Source of the DNA: Nitrosospira multiformis
Lineage (GTDB): Bacteria > Pseudomonadota > Gammaproteobacteria > Burkholderiales > Nitrosomonadaceae
Direction of reading: 5' to 3'
Assembly: GCF_900110185.1 (NCBI RefSeq)
Contig: NZ_FOCT01000007.1
Coordinates: forward strand, 62,001 to 126,000
Length of the DNA stretch: 64,000 bases
The notes under the pieces were generated by a model. The model was given only the letters and a program-made list of their open reading frames with translations, did not search any database and was not told the DNA's origin. Within the stretch, counting starts at the first letter, position 1, and the number at the start of each line of letters is the position of its first letter. Shown here one piece after another: positions 28,915 through 39,445 of the stretch. The translations under genes and the position numbers were made by a program.

Positions 28915-30015
28915 ATGCAAACAGTCACTGTTAATCTTGTCTCTACGTCCGCCCCGCGCAGTTATCCCATCCATATCGGTGCAGATACCCTGACTCAGCC
29001 TGAACTCCTCCTGGATTACCTGGGTCAGAAGCGGGTGGCCATTGTCACAAATACTACGGTCGGGCCTTTATATCTCGACAAGTTTCGTGCGGATCTTTCA
29101 GTTCATGGGATAGTTTCAGTTCCAATCGTTCTTCCGGACGGTGAGGAATACAAGAACTGGGAAACTCTCAACCTCATTTTCGATGCTCTCCTGACCCATC
29201 GCTGCGAACGCAATACACCGGTCATCGCCCTTGGCGGAGGAGTTGTGGGAGATCTGGCCGGTTTCGCCGCCGCCACCTATTTACGAGGTGTGCCGTTCAT
29301 TCAGGTACCTACCACACTTCTGGCACAAGTCGATTCCTCAGTTGGCGGTAAGACCGGGATCAACCATCCGCTGGGCAAAAACATGATCGGGGCGTTTTAT
29401 CAACCCCAGGCCGTCATCGCGGATACGTCCACGCTCGATACGTTGCCCGATAGGGAACTGCGCGCCGGCATAGCCGAGGTCATCAAGTATGGCCTTATTC
29501 GCGATCCGGCATTCTTTGACTGGATTGACTCTTATGTTGAGACCCTGCTGGAACGTGACAGTTCGAGGCTTATAGAAGCAATAGAAAGGAGTTGTCAGCA
29601 TAAAGCCGAAGTTGTGGAGGCAGATGAGCGCGAGAGCGGCATGCGTGCCTTGCTGAACCTGGGACATACTTTTGGACATGCAATCGAGAATGCCATGGGT
29701 TACGGCAACTGGCTTCACGGGGAAGCAGTGGCGGCGGGAACGATGCTGGCAGCCGAGGTATCACGACGTATGGGTATGATAGGTGAGGGGGATGTGGATC
29801 GAATCCGAAATCTCTATGTGAAGGCCGGGCTGCCGGTGATTGCCCCGAATCTCGGTCCGGAAAAATATTTGCGTCTGATGGGACTGGACAAGAAAGTACA
29901 AGGCGGGAAAATGCGTTTCATACTGCTCGAGAATATCGGCCGGGCGGTGGTGCATGCGGATGTTCCGTCCGCGATACTGACCGAAGTTCTGACGGAATGT
30001 ACGGCTAATGCATGA
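28915..30015 (+). CDS. aroB: 3-dehydroquinate synthase
   Basis: AroB converts DAHP to 3-dehydroquinate, the second step of the shikimate pathway, using NAD and a divalent metal. The 366-residue length is normal. The glycine-rich NAD site [19 protein letters not shown] lies near residue 105. [20 protein letters not shown] follows, and the metal-binding histidines are in GHTFGHAIE and [11 protein letters not shown]. The stop overlaps the next gene by 8 bases, so aroB and the dGTPase-like gene form one unit. The usual partner aroK would be expected upstream in many proteobacteria but is absent here. Confidence 0.97.
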   Translation: MQTVTVNLVSTSAPRSYPIHIGADTLTQPELLLDYLGQKRVAIVTNTTVGPLYLDKFRADLSVHGIVSVPIVLPDGEEYKNWETLNLIFDALLTHRCERNTPVIALGGGVVGDLAGFAAATYLRGVPFIQVPTTLLAQVDSSVGGKTGINHPLGKNMIGAFYQPQAVIADTSTLDTLPDRELRAGIAEVIKYGLIRDPAFFDWIDSYVETLLERDSSRLIEAIERSCQHKAEVVEADERESGMRALLNLGHTFGHAIENAMGYGNWLHGEAVAAGTMLAAEVSRRMGMIGEGDVDRIRNLYVKAGLPVIAPNLGPEKYLRLMGLDKKVQGGKMRFILLENIGRAVVHADVPSAILTEVLTECTANA

Positions 30016-31129
30016 GCTGGCATCCTATGCGGTATCGCCTGCCAACTCACGCGGACGCCGCATTGCCGAAGAGCCCTCTCCCGGTCGCACGCCTTTTCAG
30101 CGCGATCGCGATCGCATCATTCATTCCACCGCTTTTCGCAGGCTTGAGTACAAGACCCAGGTTTTCGTCAATCATGAAGGGGACCTGTTCCGCACGCGCC
30201 TCACGCACAGTCTCGAAGTGGCGCAGATCGGCCGTTCCGTAGCCCGGAATTTGTGCCTGAACGAGGATCTGGTTGAGGCCATCGCGCTGGCGCATGATCT
30301 TGGCCATACCGCCTTCGGTCATGCCGGGCAGGACGCGCTGAACGAGTGCATGAAGGAATATGGCGGCTTTGAGCATAATCTGCAATCCCTGCGGGTGGTG
30401 GATGTGCTGGAGGAGCACTACGGCGCATTTGACGGGTTGAATCTGTGCTTTGAAACCCGCGAAGGCATTCTCAAGCATTGTTCGAAGAAAAATGCGCTGG
30501 AACTGGGGGACGTTGGCGAGCGCTTCCTCACGAATCATCGGCCTTCGCTGGAAGCGCAAGTCGCCAATCTGGCTGATGAGATCGCTTACAACAATCACGA
30601 CGTGGACGACGGCTTGAGATCCGGCCTCATTATGCAGCAGCAACTTGAGGAGGTCGGCATATTTGCGCGTCATTTGGCAATGGCCAGACAGCAATACCCG
30701 AAAATCTCGGGCAGGCGGCTGATCCATGAAACGGTACGGCGCATGATCAATACGCTGGCGGGAGATTTGATCAGACAAAGCGCAGTGAATATCGAGCAGG
30801 CAAGTCCCGCCACCCTGGACGAAATCCGGATTGCCCCGCCCCTGATCGGATTCAGCAGGGAAATCGCACAAGAGCAGCAGGAGCTCAAAAAGTTCCTGCG
30901 GGAGCATCTTTACCGGCACTACAAGGTATCGCGCATGAGCGCAAAGGCACGGCACATCATCCGCCAGCTCTTTGACGCATTCAGTTCGGATATCCGGTTG
31001 CTGCCCCCGGAATTCCAGTCCAGATCTCAACAGGACAAGCATCAAGCCATCGCCGACTATATCGCAGGCATGACGGATCGTTATGCCATTCGTGAATACC
31101 GGCGTCTTTTCGTTGTCGAGGAAAGCTGA
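30008..31129 (+). CDS. dGTP triphosphohydrolase-like HD protein
   Basis: This HD-superfamily phosphohydrolase (373 residues) belongs to the deoxyguanosinetriphosphate triphosphohydrolase-like family. The family cleaves dNTPs to nucleosides and triphosphate. The metal ligands are visible: the first His in [15 protein letters not shown], the HD pair in [15 protein letters not shown], and the later Asp in [17 protein letters not shown]. The opening block [21 protein letters not shown] is diagnostic. It overlaps aroB by 8 bases, as in many beta- and gammaproteobacteria. Confidence 0.93.
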   Translation: MHELASYAVSPANSRGRRIAEEPSPGRTPFQRDRDRIIHSTAFRRLEYKTQVFVNHEGDLFRTRLTHSLEVAQIGRSVARNLCLNEDLVEAIALAHDLGHTAFGHAGQDALNECMKEYGGFEHNLQSLRVVDVLEEHYGAFDGLNLCFETREGILKHCSKKNALELGDVGERFLTNHRPSLEAQVANLADEIAYNNHDVDDGLRSGLIMQQQLEEVGIFARHLAMARQQYPKISGRRLIHETVRRMINTLAGDLIRQSAVNIEQASPATLDEIRIAPPLIGFSREIAQEQQELKKFLREHLYRHYKVSRMSAKARHIIRQLFDAFSSDIRLLPPEFQSRSQQDKHQAIADYIAGMTDRYAIREYRRLFVVEES

Positions 31130-31316
31130 CAGATCGTTCCTATCGTTGCCCTTTTCGCGAATGACCTCGTCGGCCATTCATGGTAAGATGGAGAGTTGAA
31201 AGAGAACCTAACGGTTCCGGGGTCCCGACAGTCCCCAAGGCATCCATTTCCACTGGTAGCTCCATTGATAGATCGAGCATCCGGTTTTACTGATTTTTGC
31301 GATTGATCGGGTCTGA

Positions 31317-32414
31317 ATGACGAGATTGAAGAACGATACTCTGCTCAAGGCACTGCTGAGGCAGCCCACTGAATACACGCCCGTTTGGCTGATGCGGCAG
31401 GCCGGGCGCTATCTCTCCGAATATAATCAGACGAGGGCTCGTGCGGGCAATTTTCTCGCGCTCTGCAAGAATCCCGACTTCGCCACCGAAGTTACGATGC
31501 AACCTCTCGCGCGATTTCCTTTGGATGCGGCCATCCTGTTTTCGGATATTCTGACGATTCCTGATGCGATGGGATTGGGATTATATTTTGCGGAAGGAGA
31601 GGGCCCCAGGTTCGAGCGCCCCTTGCGCGAAGAGTGGGAGATCCGGGCTCTTACCGTCCCAGATCCTGCTGTTCATTTGCGCTACGTCATGGACGCGGTT
31701 TCGCAGATACGCAAGACTCTGGATAATCGGGTTCCACTGATCGGGTTCTCCGGCAGTCCGTTTACGCTTGCCTGCTATATGGTGGAAGGGGCCGGCGGGA
31801 CAGATTTCCGACAAATAAAAACCATGCTGTACCGCCGCCCTGATCTGTTGCATCACATTCTCGATATCAATGCGCAGGCTGTTACCGCTTATCTGAACGC
31901 TCAAATCGAGTCCGGCGCGCAGGTAGTAATGATTTTTGATACCTGGGGTGGAGCGCTTTCCCATGCCGCTTATCAGCAGTTTTCGCTGCGATACATGACC
32001 CAGGTACTGGCCGGATTGAAGCGGGATCAGGGGGCTGAACGTATTCCGAGCATTGTTTTTACCAAGGGCGGGGGGCTATGGCTCGAGAGTATCGCAGACA
32101 GCGGGTGTGATGCAGTAGGACTGGACTGGACCGTGAATATCGCAGACGCCCGGCGACGCGTGGGCCACAAAGTTGCCTTGCAGGGCAACCTTGATCCTGC
32201 TGTATTATTTGCTGAACCGGGGGTAATTGCTGCCGAAGTGGAACAGATTCTTGCGGGTTTTGGCGAAGGCAGTGGGCACATCTTCAACCTGGGACATGGC
32301 ATATCGCAGTTTACGCCGCCCGAAAATGCGCTTACGCTGGTCGAAGCGGTTCACAGCCTCAGCCGCAGATTTCATCGTACGGATGCAGAGGGAAGCAGCA
32401 GTTTCGGCAGTTAG
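31317..32414 (+). CDS. hemE: uroporphyrinogen decarboxylase
   Basis: HemE removes four carboxyl groups from uroporphyrinogen III to make coproporphyrinogen III in haem synthesis. The 365-residue protein carries the signatures [15 protein letters not shown] (near residues 20-34) and [17 protein letters not shown]. The conserved aspartate region [18 protein letters not shown] and the C-terminal [14 protein letters not shown] are also typical. The ribosome-binding site is weak. About 190 bases lie upstream without a gene. A two-component system follows 72 bases downstream but looks independent. Confidence 0.97.
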   Translation: MTRLKNDTLLKALLRQPTEYTPVWLMRQAGRYLSEYNQTRARAGNFLALCKNPDFATEVTMQPLARFPLDAAILFSDILTIPDAMGLGLYFAEGEGPRFERPLREEWEIRALTVPDPAVHLRYVMDAVSQIRKTLDNRVPLIGFSGSPFTLACYMVEGAGGTDFRQIKTMLYRRPDLLHHILDINAQAVTAYLNAQIESGAQVVMIFDTWGGALSHAAYQQFSLRYMTQVLAGLKRDQGAERIPSIVFTKGGGLWLESIADSGCDAVGLDWTVNIADARRRVGHKVALQGNLDPAVLFAEPGVIAAEVEQILAGFGEGSGHIFNLGHGISQFTPPENALTLVEAVHSLSRRFHRTDAEGSSSFGS

Positions 32415-32486
32415 CGGATAAACAGAATTTTTTCACATTGAATCTACATGATATTTCTGTAGGTCTGATTGTTTGGAACTCTTCAC

Positions 32487-33170
32487 GTGCGCATACTTAT
32501 TATTGAAGATGATCGGGCAATAGCCAGTAATCTGTACGACTTTCTCGAAGCCCGCGGTCACAGTGTCGATGCGGCGGCTGATGGGATCACGGGGCTGCAT
32601 CTTGCGGTTACACAGCAGTTTGATGGCATTTTGCTTGATCTGGGATTACCGGGTGCGGATGGTATAACACTGTGCCGGAAGCTTCGCCAGGAAGCGCATC
32701 TCGATACCCCGGTCCTGATGCTGACAGCGCGCGACACGCTGGAAGACAAGCTGAAAGGTTTCGATTGCGGGGCGGATGATTATCTGGTCAAACCCTTCGC
32801 CTTGAAAGAAGTTGAAGCGCGGCTGGTTGCCATGCACAAACGTCGAAAGGGCAAGGTTACCAGTCGAACGCTGGAAACCGAGGATCTTTCCTTCGATCCG
32901 AAAACCCTCACAATCCGCTTCGCGGGCGCGAACGTCAAGTTGCCGCCGAAATGCATTGGCTTGCTTGCAGTCATCATGAGTGAGCCTGGCCGCGTTTTCA
33001 GCCGCAGGGAACTCGAATCGGAAGTATGGGGGGATGTGCAGGAAACCAGCGATACCCTCCGCAGTCACATGCACGAGCTTCGCCGCGCATTGACGCGCGC
33101 AGGTGGCTATGATCCAATCGAAACCGTTCACGGTCTCGGCTATCGGCTTTCCACGCGTGCCCGTAATTAG
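32487..33170 (+). CDS. OmpR-family response regulator
   Basis: This two-component response regulator of 227 residues has a receiver domain (residues 1-115). The phospho-acceptor is Asp51 (ILLDLGLPGADG), with acidic residues in IEDD and the lysine in VKPF. A winged-helix DNA-binding domain ends in HGLGYRL. I place the start at the GTG at 32487 (MRILIIEDD), with GGAA 8 bases upstream. A TTG 18 bases earlier is less likely. The kinase gene overlaps its 3' end. The target genes are unknown; dabA, 1.6 kb downstream, is one candidate by position only. Confidence 0.92.
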   Translation: MRILIIEDDRAIASNLYDFLEARGHSVDAAADGITGLHLAVTQQFDGILLDLGLPGADGITLCRKLRQEAHLDTPVLMLTARDTLEDKLKGFDCGADDYLVKPFALKEVEARLVAMHKRRKGKVTSRTLETEDLSFDPKTLTIRFAGANVKLPPKCIGLLAVIMSEPGRVFSRRELESEVWGDVQETSDTLRSHMHELRRALTRAGGYDPIETVHGLGYRLSTRARN

Positions 33171-34425
33171 GCGTGGGCTTCGCCTTCGTGTTGCGCTCGC
33201 GTTTGCGATATTCTGTATAGTCGTTGTCGGAACGCTAGGTGTCAGCCTGTATATCGCTTCCGATGACATCGAAGAAGCTCATATCGAGCAGATCATCGAA
33301 ACCGAGATGGATTATCTGCTCCAGCGCTATCGCGAGCATGCGGACTTCGTGCCGCAGGAAGGTTCCAATCTCGAAAAATATATCATACACGATCCCTCCG
33401 AAGAATCTCGCCTTCCTTCCTATCTGCAGGGGCTGAGTTACAGGCGGCACAAGGTTTTTCGCGGCCCGGAGGAAGTCCGGGTAGCGGTCCATCACGTGGA
33501 CGGGGTCAAGTTTCTTGTCGCCTATGAAATAGGTCTGCACGAAGCGCGGCAACGGGAATTGAAACTGCTCATCGTCCTGTCGCTCATTTCCGTCGTGGGT
33601 GTCGCAGTCGTGGTGGGATATCTGCTGGCCGGAGTGCTGGTCAAGCAGGTGACTGATCTCGCCGAGCAGGTGAGGCATCTCGCGCCGGGTGACATCCAGG
33701 GGGAAACGCTTACCCAGCCCGGGCAGGATGAAGAAGTGGCGCAGCTCGCGCGCGCTCTGGATGACTATCAAAGCCGCATAACCCGCATGCTGCGCAGGGA
33801 ACAGGAGTTTACCGCCAATATAAGCCATGAGCTGCGCACTCCGATTACAACTATCCTGACAAGCTGTGAACTGCTGGTCGCGGAACCGAATCTCTCGGAA
33901 AGAGCGCGCATGCGCATCGGCATGATCGAAAGCGCCGCAACCCGCATGGGCGAGCAGTTGCAAGCCCTGTTATTTCTTGCGCGCGAGCAGTCGCTCGGGG
34001 TAATGGAACCCGTGGACCTGGCCGAGTGTGTTTACGATGCGGCAGAATCGATATGCGGGGAGATCTATCGAAAGCATCTTACATTCGAAGTCACGGTGGA
34101 ACCGAAAGCCATGCTGACCCTGAATCGGCAGGCGATTCACACGGCCCTTGTGAATCTGCTGCGCAATGCGGTGCAATATACCAATAGCGGTTTCATACGG
34201 GTAAATTTCAAAGGCAATCGTCTTTCGATTTCCGATTCCGGTATAGGTATTGAGCCTTCCTATCTACCCCTCCTGTATGAACGCTTCTTCCGCGGTTCAA
34301 CGCAAGGTGAAGGCCTGGGCATAGGACTTGCTATCGTCAAGCGCATCTGCGACTACTATGGATGGAGCATAGAAGTCGAAAGCATGCCGGGACAAGGCGC
34401 GACCTTCCATATTGTATTTCCCTGA
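33157..34425 (+). CDS. sensor histidine kinase
   Basis: This is the membrane sensor kinase partner of the regulator upstream. A GTG at 33157, overlapping the regulator stop by 14 bases, gives 422 residues. An ATG further upstream would overlap it by 68 bases. The order of parts is: a first membrane helix (about residues 8-28), a periplasmic sensor of some 110 residues, a second helix (about 147-170), HAMP, a dimerisation domain with the phosphorylated His224 (NISHELRTPI), and the ATPase domain (NLLRNAVQYT, DSGIGI, GLGIGLAIVK). The ligand is unknown. Confidence 0.88.
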   Translation: MPVIRRGLRLRVALAFAIFCIVVVGTLGVSLYIASDDIEEAHIEQIIETEMDYLLQRYREHADFVPQEGSNLEKYIIHDPSEESRLPSYLQGLSYRRHKVFRGPEEVRVAVHHVDGVKFLVAYEIGLHEARQRELKLLIVLSLISVVGVAVVVGYLLAGVLVKQVTDLAEQVRHLAPGDIQGETLTQPGQDEEVAQLARALDDYQSRITRMLRREQEFTANISHELRTPITTILTSCELLVAEPNLSERARMRIGMIESAATRMGEQLQALLFLAREQSLGVMEPVDLAECVYDAAESICGEIYRKHLTFEVTVEPKAMLTLNRQAIHTALVNLLRNAVQYTNSGFIRVNFKGNRLSISDSGIGIEPSYLPLLYERFFRGSTQGEGLGIGLAIVKRICDYYGWSIEVESMPGQGATFHIVFP

Positions 34426-34814
34426 CCCTCGTTTTTCCTGGAGAAAAGCATTTCCCTGCAGGTTTCCCTTGACTACCCGACATAGCGGAAGCTCTACAGT
34501 TCTCGCTATTCGATCTTCTGCAAAATCCGCGCTTTGCGGACTATTTCCACCCCTTTCTCCTTCCTGAAGACGCCACTTTTTAGTGATCGGACCGGCGGGA
34601 TGCCTGCCTCATCCGATAAGGGTGCTCGTTTAAACTCTGTTTATCGGGGTATTTATCTTCACGAATTCTTCACAAGGCGTGTGTTAATTTGATACCTGAG
34701 TAAATACCTGAGTAAATTCCTCTGTTATTTTAAGTCAATGAATCGAGTTTATTTTAGTTAAAGGGAATCCTATCAACAGGTCAGAAGGCGTCACGAAGAA
34801 GAGGAGTAAAAATT
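34426..34814. other. intergenic region before dabA
   Basis: This 389-base stretch has no gene that I can see. It carries an inverted repeat CCGATAA (34613-34619) and TTATCGG (34641-34647). It also carries a perfect tandem 12-base repeat (34692-34715, listed separately) and an AT-rich stretch before the dabA ribosome-binding site. It is the natural place for the control of the dab operon. Confidence 0.6.
34692..34715. repeat. tandem 12-base repeat upstream of dabA
   Basis: The sequence ATACCTGAGTAA occurs twice without a gap (34692-34703 and 34704-34715), about 100 bases upstream of dabA. The spacing of a little more than one helical turn would suit two copies of a regulator bound side by side, for example an OmpR-type protein, which often uses direct repeats. 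No binding is known. Confidence 0.55.
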
Positions 34815-37556
34815 ATGCCAGCAGCAATAGACAAAGATGAAAATATTCAGAAAGAGGGAAAGAGGATCGAGTTGGTGAAGGATTCTCCAAAACAGTTTGC
34901 AGCTTCCGCCGCGGTAAGCGCACCGGCTCACGCGGATAAACGGGCGGATGTCAGCACGCTGCACGGGGAGCGGACTGGAGCCCAGGCGCAGGAAGCCTCC
35001 GTTTCTTCCTTCAATGAAGAGGAAGTGCTCCATGACCTGCAGCACTATCTGCCCTCGCAGGCTCCGCTGAAGGACTTTATTCATCATAATACATTACACG
35101 CGTTCCAGAACTATACCTTCCATGAGGGAACGCGTCGCGCAAAAAAAATATTCGGATATTTTCCCTCTCTTCAACTTCGTGAATATAGAGACCTGTACGA
35201 AGCCGGGCGTATCCGCAAGGATATTCTTGAGCGGGTCATTTCCGAGCAGAAGGGCGCACAGTATCTTGAGGATTGGATGCAGCGGCTGCTTGAGAAGGAA
35301 TATGACGATTCCGTTTCCCCCCGAATAGGCAAACTGAGAGCGAACTGGAAGCGCCATTATCCTATTGACCTGGACCTGATGGTTCACCCGCTTCTGTTCA
35401 GAATCCTGTGCAGCTACCTCGATCAGGGAATTTCAATATGGGGTTTCCCAATAGGCCACAAGGGTTTTCTTGCGGCCTTGAAGGAAATGGAAGAAAAAAG
35501 CTTTACCAGTTTCTTCAAGACGAAGAGAGCTAAAAAGCTTTTGGTGTCTGGAAACTGCAAGATGGAGGATCTGCTGAAGCTCCTGGTGGGGGATGAAACC
35601 CTCTATGCGCAGTATCTGTTTGACCAGCAGTTTGCGCACCCGGGTTGGTCGGGCATGGTAGCTTCCGTCGAGGCCCAGCCTGCCTCTCTCCTGAACCCGA
35701 AGAACATTACCGTTCATGACCTGGTTGTCTTCGAGCTTTTGCTTGAGATTGACGCGCTCGATTCCTATTTCGGAGAAAGTTGGGAACCCATTGCCCGCAT
35801 TCTGGAAGAGCGGCCCGAACCGTTGTTCGCCGATGTGCCCGAGACTGAGGTCGATACGGTTTTTTCCCTTTGGCACGATGCTTTTGAGTGGACGTACTAC
35901 GATCAGGTGTTGGCTGGAATAGCTTTGCAGGACAAGACCTGGGAAAGAAAGATCGAAAACAGAAGTTTCCAGACGTACTTCTGCATCGATGACCGGTTGA
36001 CATCGTTCCGCCGTTACCTCGAGCAACTGGATCCGGATTGCGAAACGTTCACCACCGCCGGATTTTTTAACGTCGAACTGTATTATCAACCCGAGAACGG
36101 CAAGTTTTACACGAAATGCTGTCCCGCGCCGGTCTTCCCCAAATTCCTCGTCAAGGAAATCGGTAATAAGCAGAAGATAAAGAAGGAAGTACATTTTTCC
36201 AAGCTCACGCATTCGCTTTTCCAGGGCTGGTTTATCTCCCAAACCATCGGGTTTGTGTCGGCCCTGAGATTAGCCTTGAATGTATTCAAGCCAGGCGCGA
36301 TGCCTGCCATGGCCTCCTCTTATTCCCACGTGGACAAGGACGCGAGGCTCACCATCGAAAACAAGGACCCGAACGACAAGGAAAACGGTTTGCAGATCGG
36401 GTTTACGATTGACGAGATGGTCCAGCGCGTTCAGGGTGTCCTGACCAGTACGGGCTTAAACGGGGTAGATAAAACCTTTGCTCCCATCGTTTACATGATT
36501 GGCCACGGCGCGTCCAGCGTAAACAACCCTCACTATACCGCCTATGACTGTGGCGCATGCGGTGGCCGACCCGGATCGGTGAATGCCCGGACGTTCTGTT
36601 ACATGGCCAACCATCCCAAGGTAAGGGAGGCTCTCAAAGAGCGGGGCGTCGTTATTCCGCCCACTACCCAGTTCCTCCCGGGTCTGCACGACACCACGCG
36701 TGACGAAGTCGCCTTCTTCGATGAAGAGATTCTCTCCGAGGAAAACGCCGGAAAACATAGGAGGAATACGCTCGTCATCAATGAAGCGCTCGATCTTCAC
36801 GCGAAGGAGCGGTCCAGAAGATTGGTATCCATTGATACCAAAATGAGTCCCAAGGAGATTCACGAGGAAATTCGCAGGAGATCGGTTTCGCTGTTCGAAC
36901 CCCGGCCGGAGCTCAATCATGCGACCAATGCGGTAAGTATTATCGGCAGACGGAGCATTACGGAAAACCTCTTCCTGGACAGGCGGGCGTCCACGAGCAC
37001 CTATGACTACCGCACTGATCCCGAAGGTAAGTTCCTCACCATGTCCATGGGCCCCATTGCGTTGGTTATGGGCGGTATCGACCTCGAGTATTTTTTCTCC
37101 CGGACCGACAACCACAAAATGGGTGCCGGAACGAAACTGCCGCACAACGTCATGGGTCTGATCGGGGTGGCCAACGGCGCGGACGGCGATTTGAGGACAG
37201 GGCTTCCCAGCCAGATGATCGAGATTCACGATCCCGTCCGTCTCCTGGTCATCATCGAACATTATCCCGATGTGGCATTGAAGGTGATCAAGTCGCAGAC
37301 GGCAAACTATTCCTTTTATGAAAACTACTGGGTGCACTGCGTGGTCGTGCATCCGGACACCGGTGAGCTCTGGCTGTACAAGGACGGTAGTTTCTCTAAG
37401 ATTTACAAGCCCCTGTTGAACGATCTGGAAACCGTATCGGATCTGAGCGCATTGATGGAACGGGCTAAGAAAGCGGAATCGATCGAAACCCTGGATGCGG
37501 TTCAAGAGAATTTACCTGTCTACTTTATCGAGAAGAAGGAGAGAGTGAAAAAATGA
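34815..37556 (+). CDS. dabA: inorganic-carbon pump subunit DabA (DUF2309)
   Basis: DabA is the cytoplasmic zinc subunit of the DAB pump. It resembles beta-carbonic anhydrase and is thought to hydrate CO2 one way, driven by the ion gradient through DabB. The 913-residue protein has the expected zinc site: Cys390 and Asp392 (TYFCIDDRL), His564 (IGHGASS) and Cys579 (YDCGACGG). The 15-residue His-to-Cys spacing matches the family. A ribosome-binding site (AGGAG) precedes the ATG. The stop overlaps dabB by 4 bases. Together with the RuBisCO operon it supports autotrophy. No carboxysome genes are seen in the window. Confidence 0.93.
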   Translation: MPAAIDKDENIQKEGKRIELVKDSPKQFAASAAVSAPAHADKRADVSTLHGERTGAQAQEASVSSFNEEEVLHDLQHYLPSQAPLKDFIHHNTLHAFQNYTFHEGTRRAKKIFGYFPSLQLREYRDLYEAGRIRKDILERVISEQKGAQYLEDWMQRLLEKEYDDSVSPRIGKLRANWKRHYPIDLDLMVHPLLFRILCSYLDQGISIWGFPIGHKGFLAALKEMEEKSFTSFFKTKRAKKLLVSGNCKMEDLLKLLVGDETLYAQYLFDQQFAHPGWSGMVASVEAQPASLLNPKNITVHDLVVFELLLEIDALDSYFGESWEPIARILEERPEPLFADVPETEVDTVFSLWHDAFEWTYYDQVLAGIALQDKTWERKIENRSFQTYFCIDDRLTSFRRYLEQLDPDCETFTTAGFFNVELYYQPENGKFYTKCCPAPVFPKFLVKEIGNKQKIKKEVHFSKLTHSLFQGWFISQTIGFVSALRLALNVFKPGAMPAMASSYSHVDKDARLTIENKDPNDKENGLQIGFTIDEMVQRVQGVLTSTGLNGVDKTFAPIVYMIGHGASSVNNPHYTAYDCGACGGRPGSVNARTFCYMANHPKVREALKERGVVIPPTTQFLPGLHDTTRDEVAFFDEEILSEENAGKHRRNTLVINEALDLHAKERSRRLVSIDTKMSPKEIHEEIRRRSVSLFEPRPELNHATNAVSIIGRRSITENLFLDRRASTSTYDYRTDPEGKFLTMSMGPIALVMGGIDLEYFFSRTDNHKMGAGTKLPHNVMGLIGVANGADGDLRTGLPSQMIEIHDPVRLLVIIEHYPDVALKVIKSQTANYSFYENYWVHCVVVHPDTGELWLYKDGSFSKIYKPLLNDLETVSDLSALMERAKKAESIETLDAVQENLPVYFIEKKERVKK

Positions 37557-39445
37557 CGATGCCGCTGCTAACCTCGCTGCTTGGGTTATTCATAATCATC
37601 CCGTTGATCGGGTTTGCGCTCACCATGCTCGTGCCGAAAAAGAATGAGGACGCCATTTCCTGGATAGCCTACTCCACTGTCGGTTCGCACATGGTTTTGG
37701 CCTGGATATTCCTGGTCCTGTGGCTGTTCGGCGGATACCCGACGCTCGAGACAATTGAGCTTATCCTGTATAACACGGAAAGTTACAAGTTTTTCATTTC
37801 ATTCTATTTCGACAAAATTACCGCGGTTTATCTGTTCGTCGGTTCCTTTCTCTGCTTTCTGGTTACCGTCTACTCCAGATGGTACCTTCATCGCGAAAGG
37901 GGCTATAAGCGGTTTTTCAACACCATCCTGTTCTTTTTCATCGGCTACAACATCATCATTTTCTCCGGTAATTTCGAGACGCTCTTCATTGGTTGGGAAG
38001 TTCTGGGAATCACGTCCTTCCTCCTGATCGGGTTCTACAGGGAGCGGTATCTGCCGGTAAAAAATGCGCTCAAGGTATTCACGGTGTTTCGCGTGGCGGA
38101 TATGGGTTTGATTCTGGTCATCTGGATGAGTCATCATCTGTGGCATGAAAACATTACGTTCTCCAAGCTCATGCATCCGGAACTGGTTGCACAGACTCTT
38201 GAGGGCAACACGACATTGGGGATTTTGATCGGGTTGATGCTCCTGCTGGCGGCCGCCGTGAAATCGGGTCAACTTCCATTCTCTTCCTGGGTGCCCAGAG
38301 CAATGGAGGGCCCGACCCCGTCGAGTGCAATCTTTTACGGATCGCTCTCGGTTCACCTGGGTGTCTTCCTTTTGCTGAGAACGTTCCCATTCTGGGAAAA
38401 TCAGATCGTTGTGGTAGCGCCTGTGATTCTTCTTGGCGTGGCGACCGCCGTAGTCGCGACCCTTATTTCACGCGTACAGTCCTCGATCAAGACGCAGATC
38501 GCCTACTCTTCGGTGGCGCAGATCGGCATCATTTTCGTGGAAGTGGCGTTAGGGTTTTATGATCTTGCCTTGATCCATTTGGCAGGAAATGCATTCTTGC
38601 GGACGTATCAGCTTCTGGTTTCGCCATCAGCCGTGACCTTCCTGCTCCGCGATCAGTTCTACAACTTTGTTCCAAGGGAATACATCGACAAGCACTCCAC
38701 ATCCAAGCAAATCGAGTATGCGGCTTATATGCTGAGCGTGAAGGAGTTCAACCTCGATTCGTTCATGTATTTCTTCTTCTGGGATCCCGTGAAATGGATC
38801 GGCAGGAAGCTGAACCTGGTGTTATCCGGAACTGGCGGTTTCGTTATCGCTACTACACTTTTCCTCGTCGGCCTCGCCTGCCTGTACTACGAACAGTCTT
38901 TACCGGCCGGGGTCCAGCAATTCCTGCCGACACTATTTGCCTTCATCGCCCTGATCGTCGTGCTGAAGTCTTTCTCGGAAAGAATGAGTCCCCAGTTGAG
39001 CTGGTACTTCGTCATCATGAATCATCTCTGGGTCGCGCTCGCCATCTCGTTTTACGACGAGGTTACGACCCGGGAGATCGTCATTTATATAAGTGGCATC
39101 CTCCTTTCGGGTCTTGTGGGATACGCGTGTCTGGCACAACTGAAATCACTCGAGCGGAAGGTGGATCTGAAGGAACCTCAGGGTCAGGGTCATGTCTATG
39201 AATACCCTACCCAGGCTTTCATTTTCCTGCTTGCGTGTCTGGGCCTGATGGGTTTTCCTATTACGCCATCGTTCCTGGGAATAGACCTGATCTTCACCCA
39301 TATTCACACGGACCAGATCGTATTTGCATTCATTCTCGCACTGAGTTTCATCATCGTCGGTCTCTCTCTGGTGAGAATATATTCGCGGGTTTATCTTGGA
39401 CCTCATGTTAAGACTTACCATGCCGTCCCCTTCAAAAACTCGTGA
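37553..39445 (+). CDS. dabB: inorganic-carbon pump membrane subunit DabB (NuoL-like)
   Basis: DabB is the membrane partner of DabA and belongs to the proton-conducting antiporter family shared with NuoL/MrpA of complex I. The 630-residue protein has about 14-16 hydrophobic segments. The antiporter core is visible in ETLFIGWEVLGITSFLLIGFYR, with the conserved Glu, in AAAVKSGQLPFSSWVPRAMEGPTPSSA, with the conserved Lys, and in VQSSIKTQIAYSSVAQIG. It is not part of a nuo operon; its neighbour dabA shows its role. It would carry H+ or Na+ inward to drive CO2 hydration. Confidence 0.92.
   Translation: MTMPLLTSLLGLFIIIPLIGFALTMLVPKKNEDAISWIAYSTVGSHMVLAWIFLVLWLFGGYPTLETIELILYNTESYKFFISFYFDKITAVYLFVGSFLCFLVTVYSRWYLHRERGYKRFFNTILFFFIGYNIIIFSGNFETLFIGWEVLGITSFLLIGFYRERYLPVKNALKVFTVFRVADMGLILVIWMSHHLWHENITFSKLMHPELVAQTLEGNTTLGILIGLMLLLAAAVKSGQLPFSSWVPRAMEGPTPSSAIFYGSLSVHLGVFLLLRTFPFWENQIVVVAPVILLGVATAVVATLISRVQSSIKTQIAYSSVAQIGIIFVEVALGFYDLALIHLAGNAFLRTYQLLVSPSAVTFLLRDQFYNFVPREYIDKHSTSKQIEYAAYMLSVKEFNLDSFMYFFFWDPVKWIGRKLNLVLSGTGGFVIATTLFLVGLACLYYEQSLPAGVQQFLPTLFAFIALIVVLKSFSERMSPQLSWYFVIMNHLWVALAISFYDEVTTREIVIYISGILLSGLVGYACLAQLKSLERKVDLKEPQGQGHVYEYPTQAFIFLLACLGLMGFPITPSFLGIDLIFTHIHTDQIVFAFILALSFIIVGLSLVRIYSRVYLGPHVKTYHAVPFKNS

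Noticed and set aside
30047..31177. 376-codon minus-strand frame opposite the dGTPase-like gene
   Set aside because: The plus-strand gene has the HD motifs and overlaps aroB in the usual way. The minus frame has no recognisable motif.
36456..37505. 349-codon minus-strand frame opposite dabA
   Set aside because: It lies wholly within dabA, which has clear zinc-site motifs and a ribosome-binding site. The minus frame is a codon-bias shadow.
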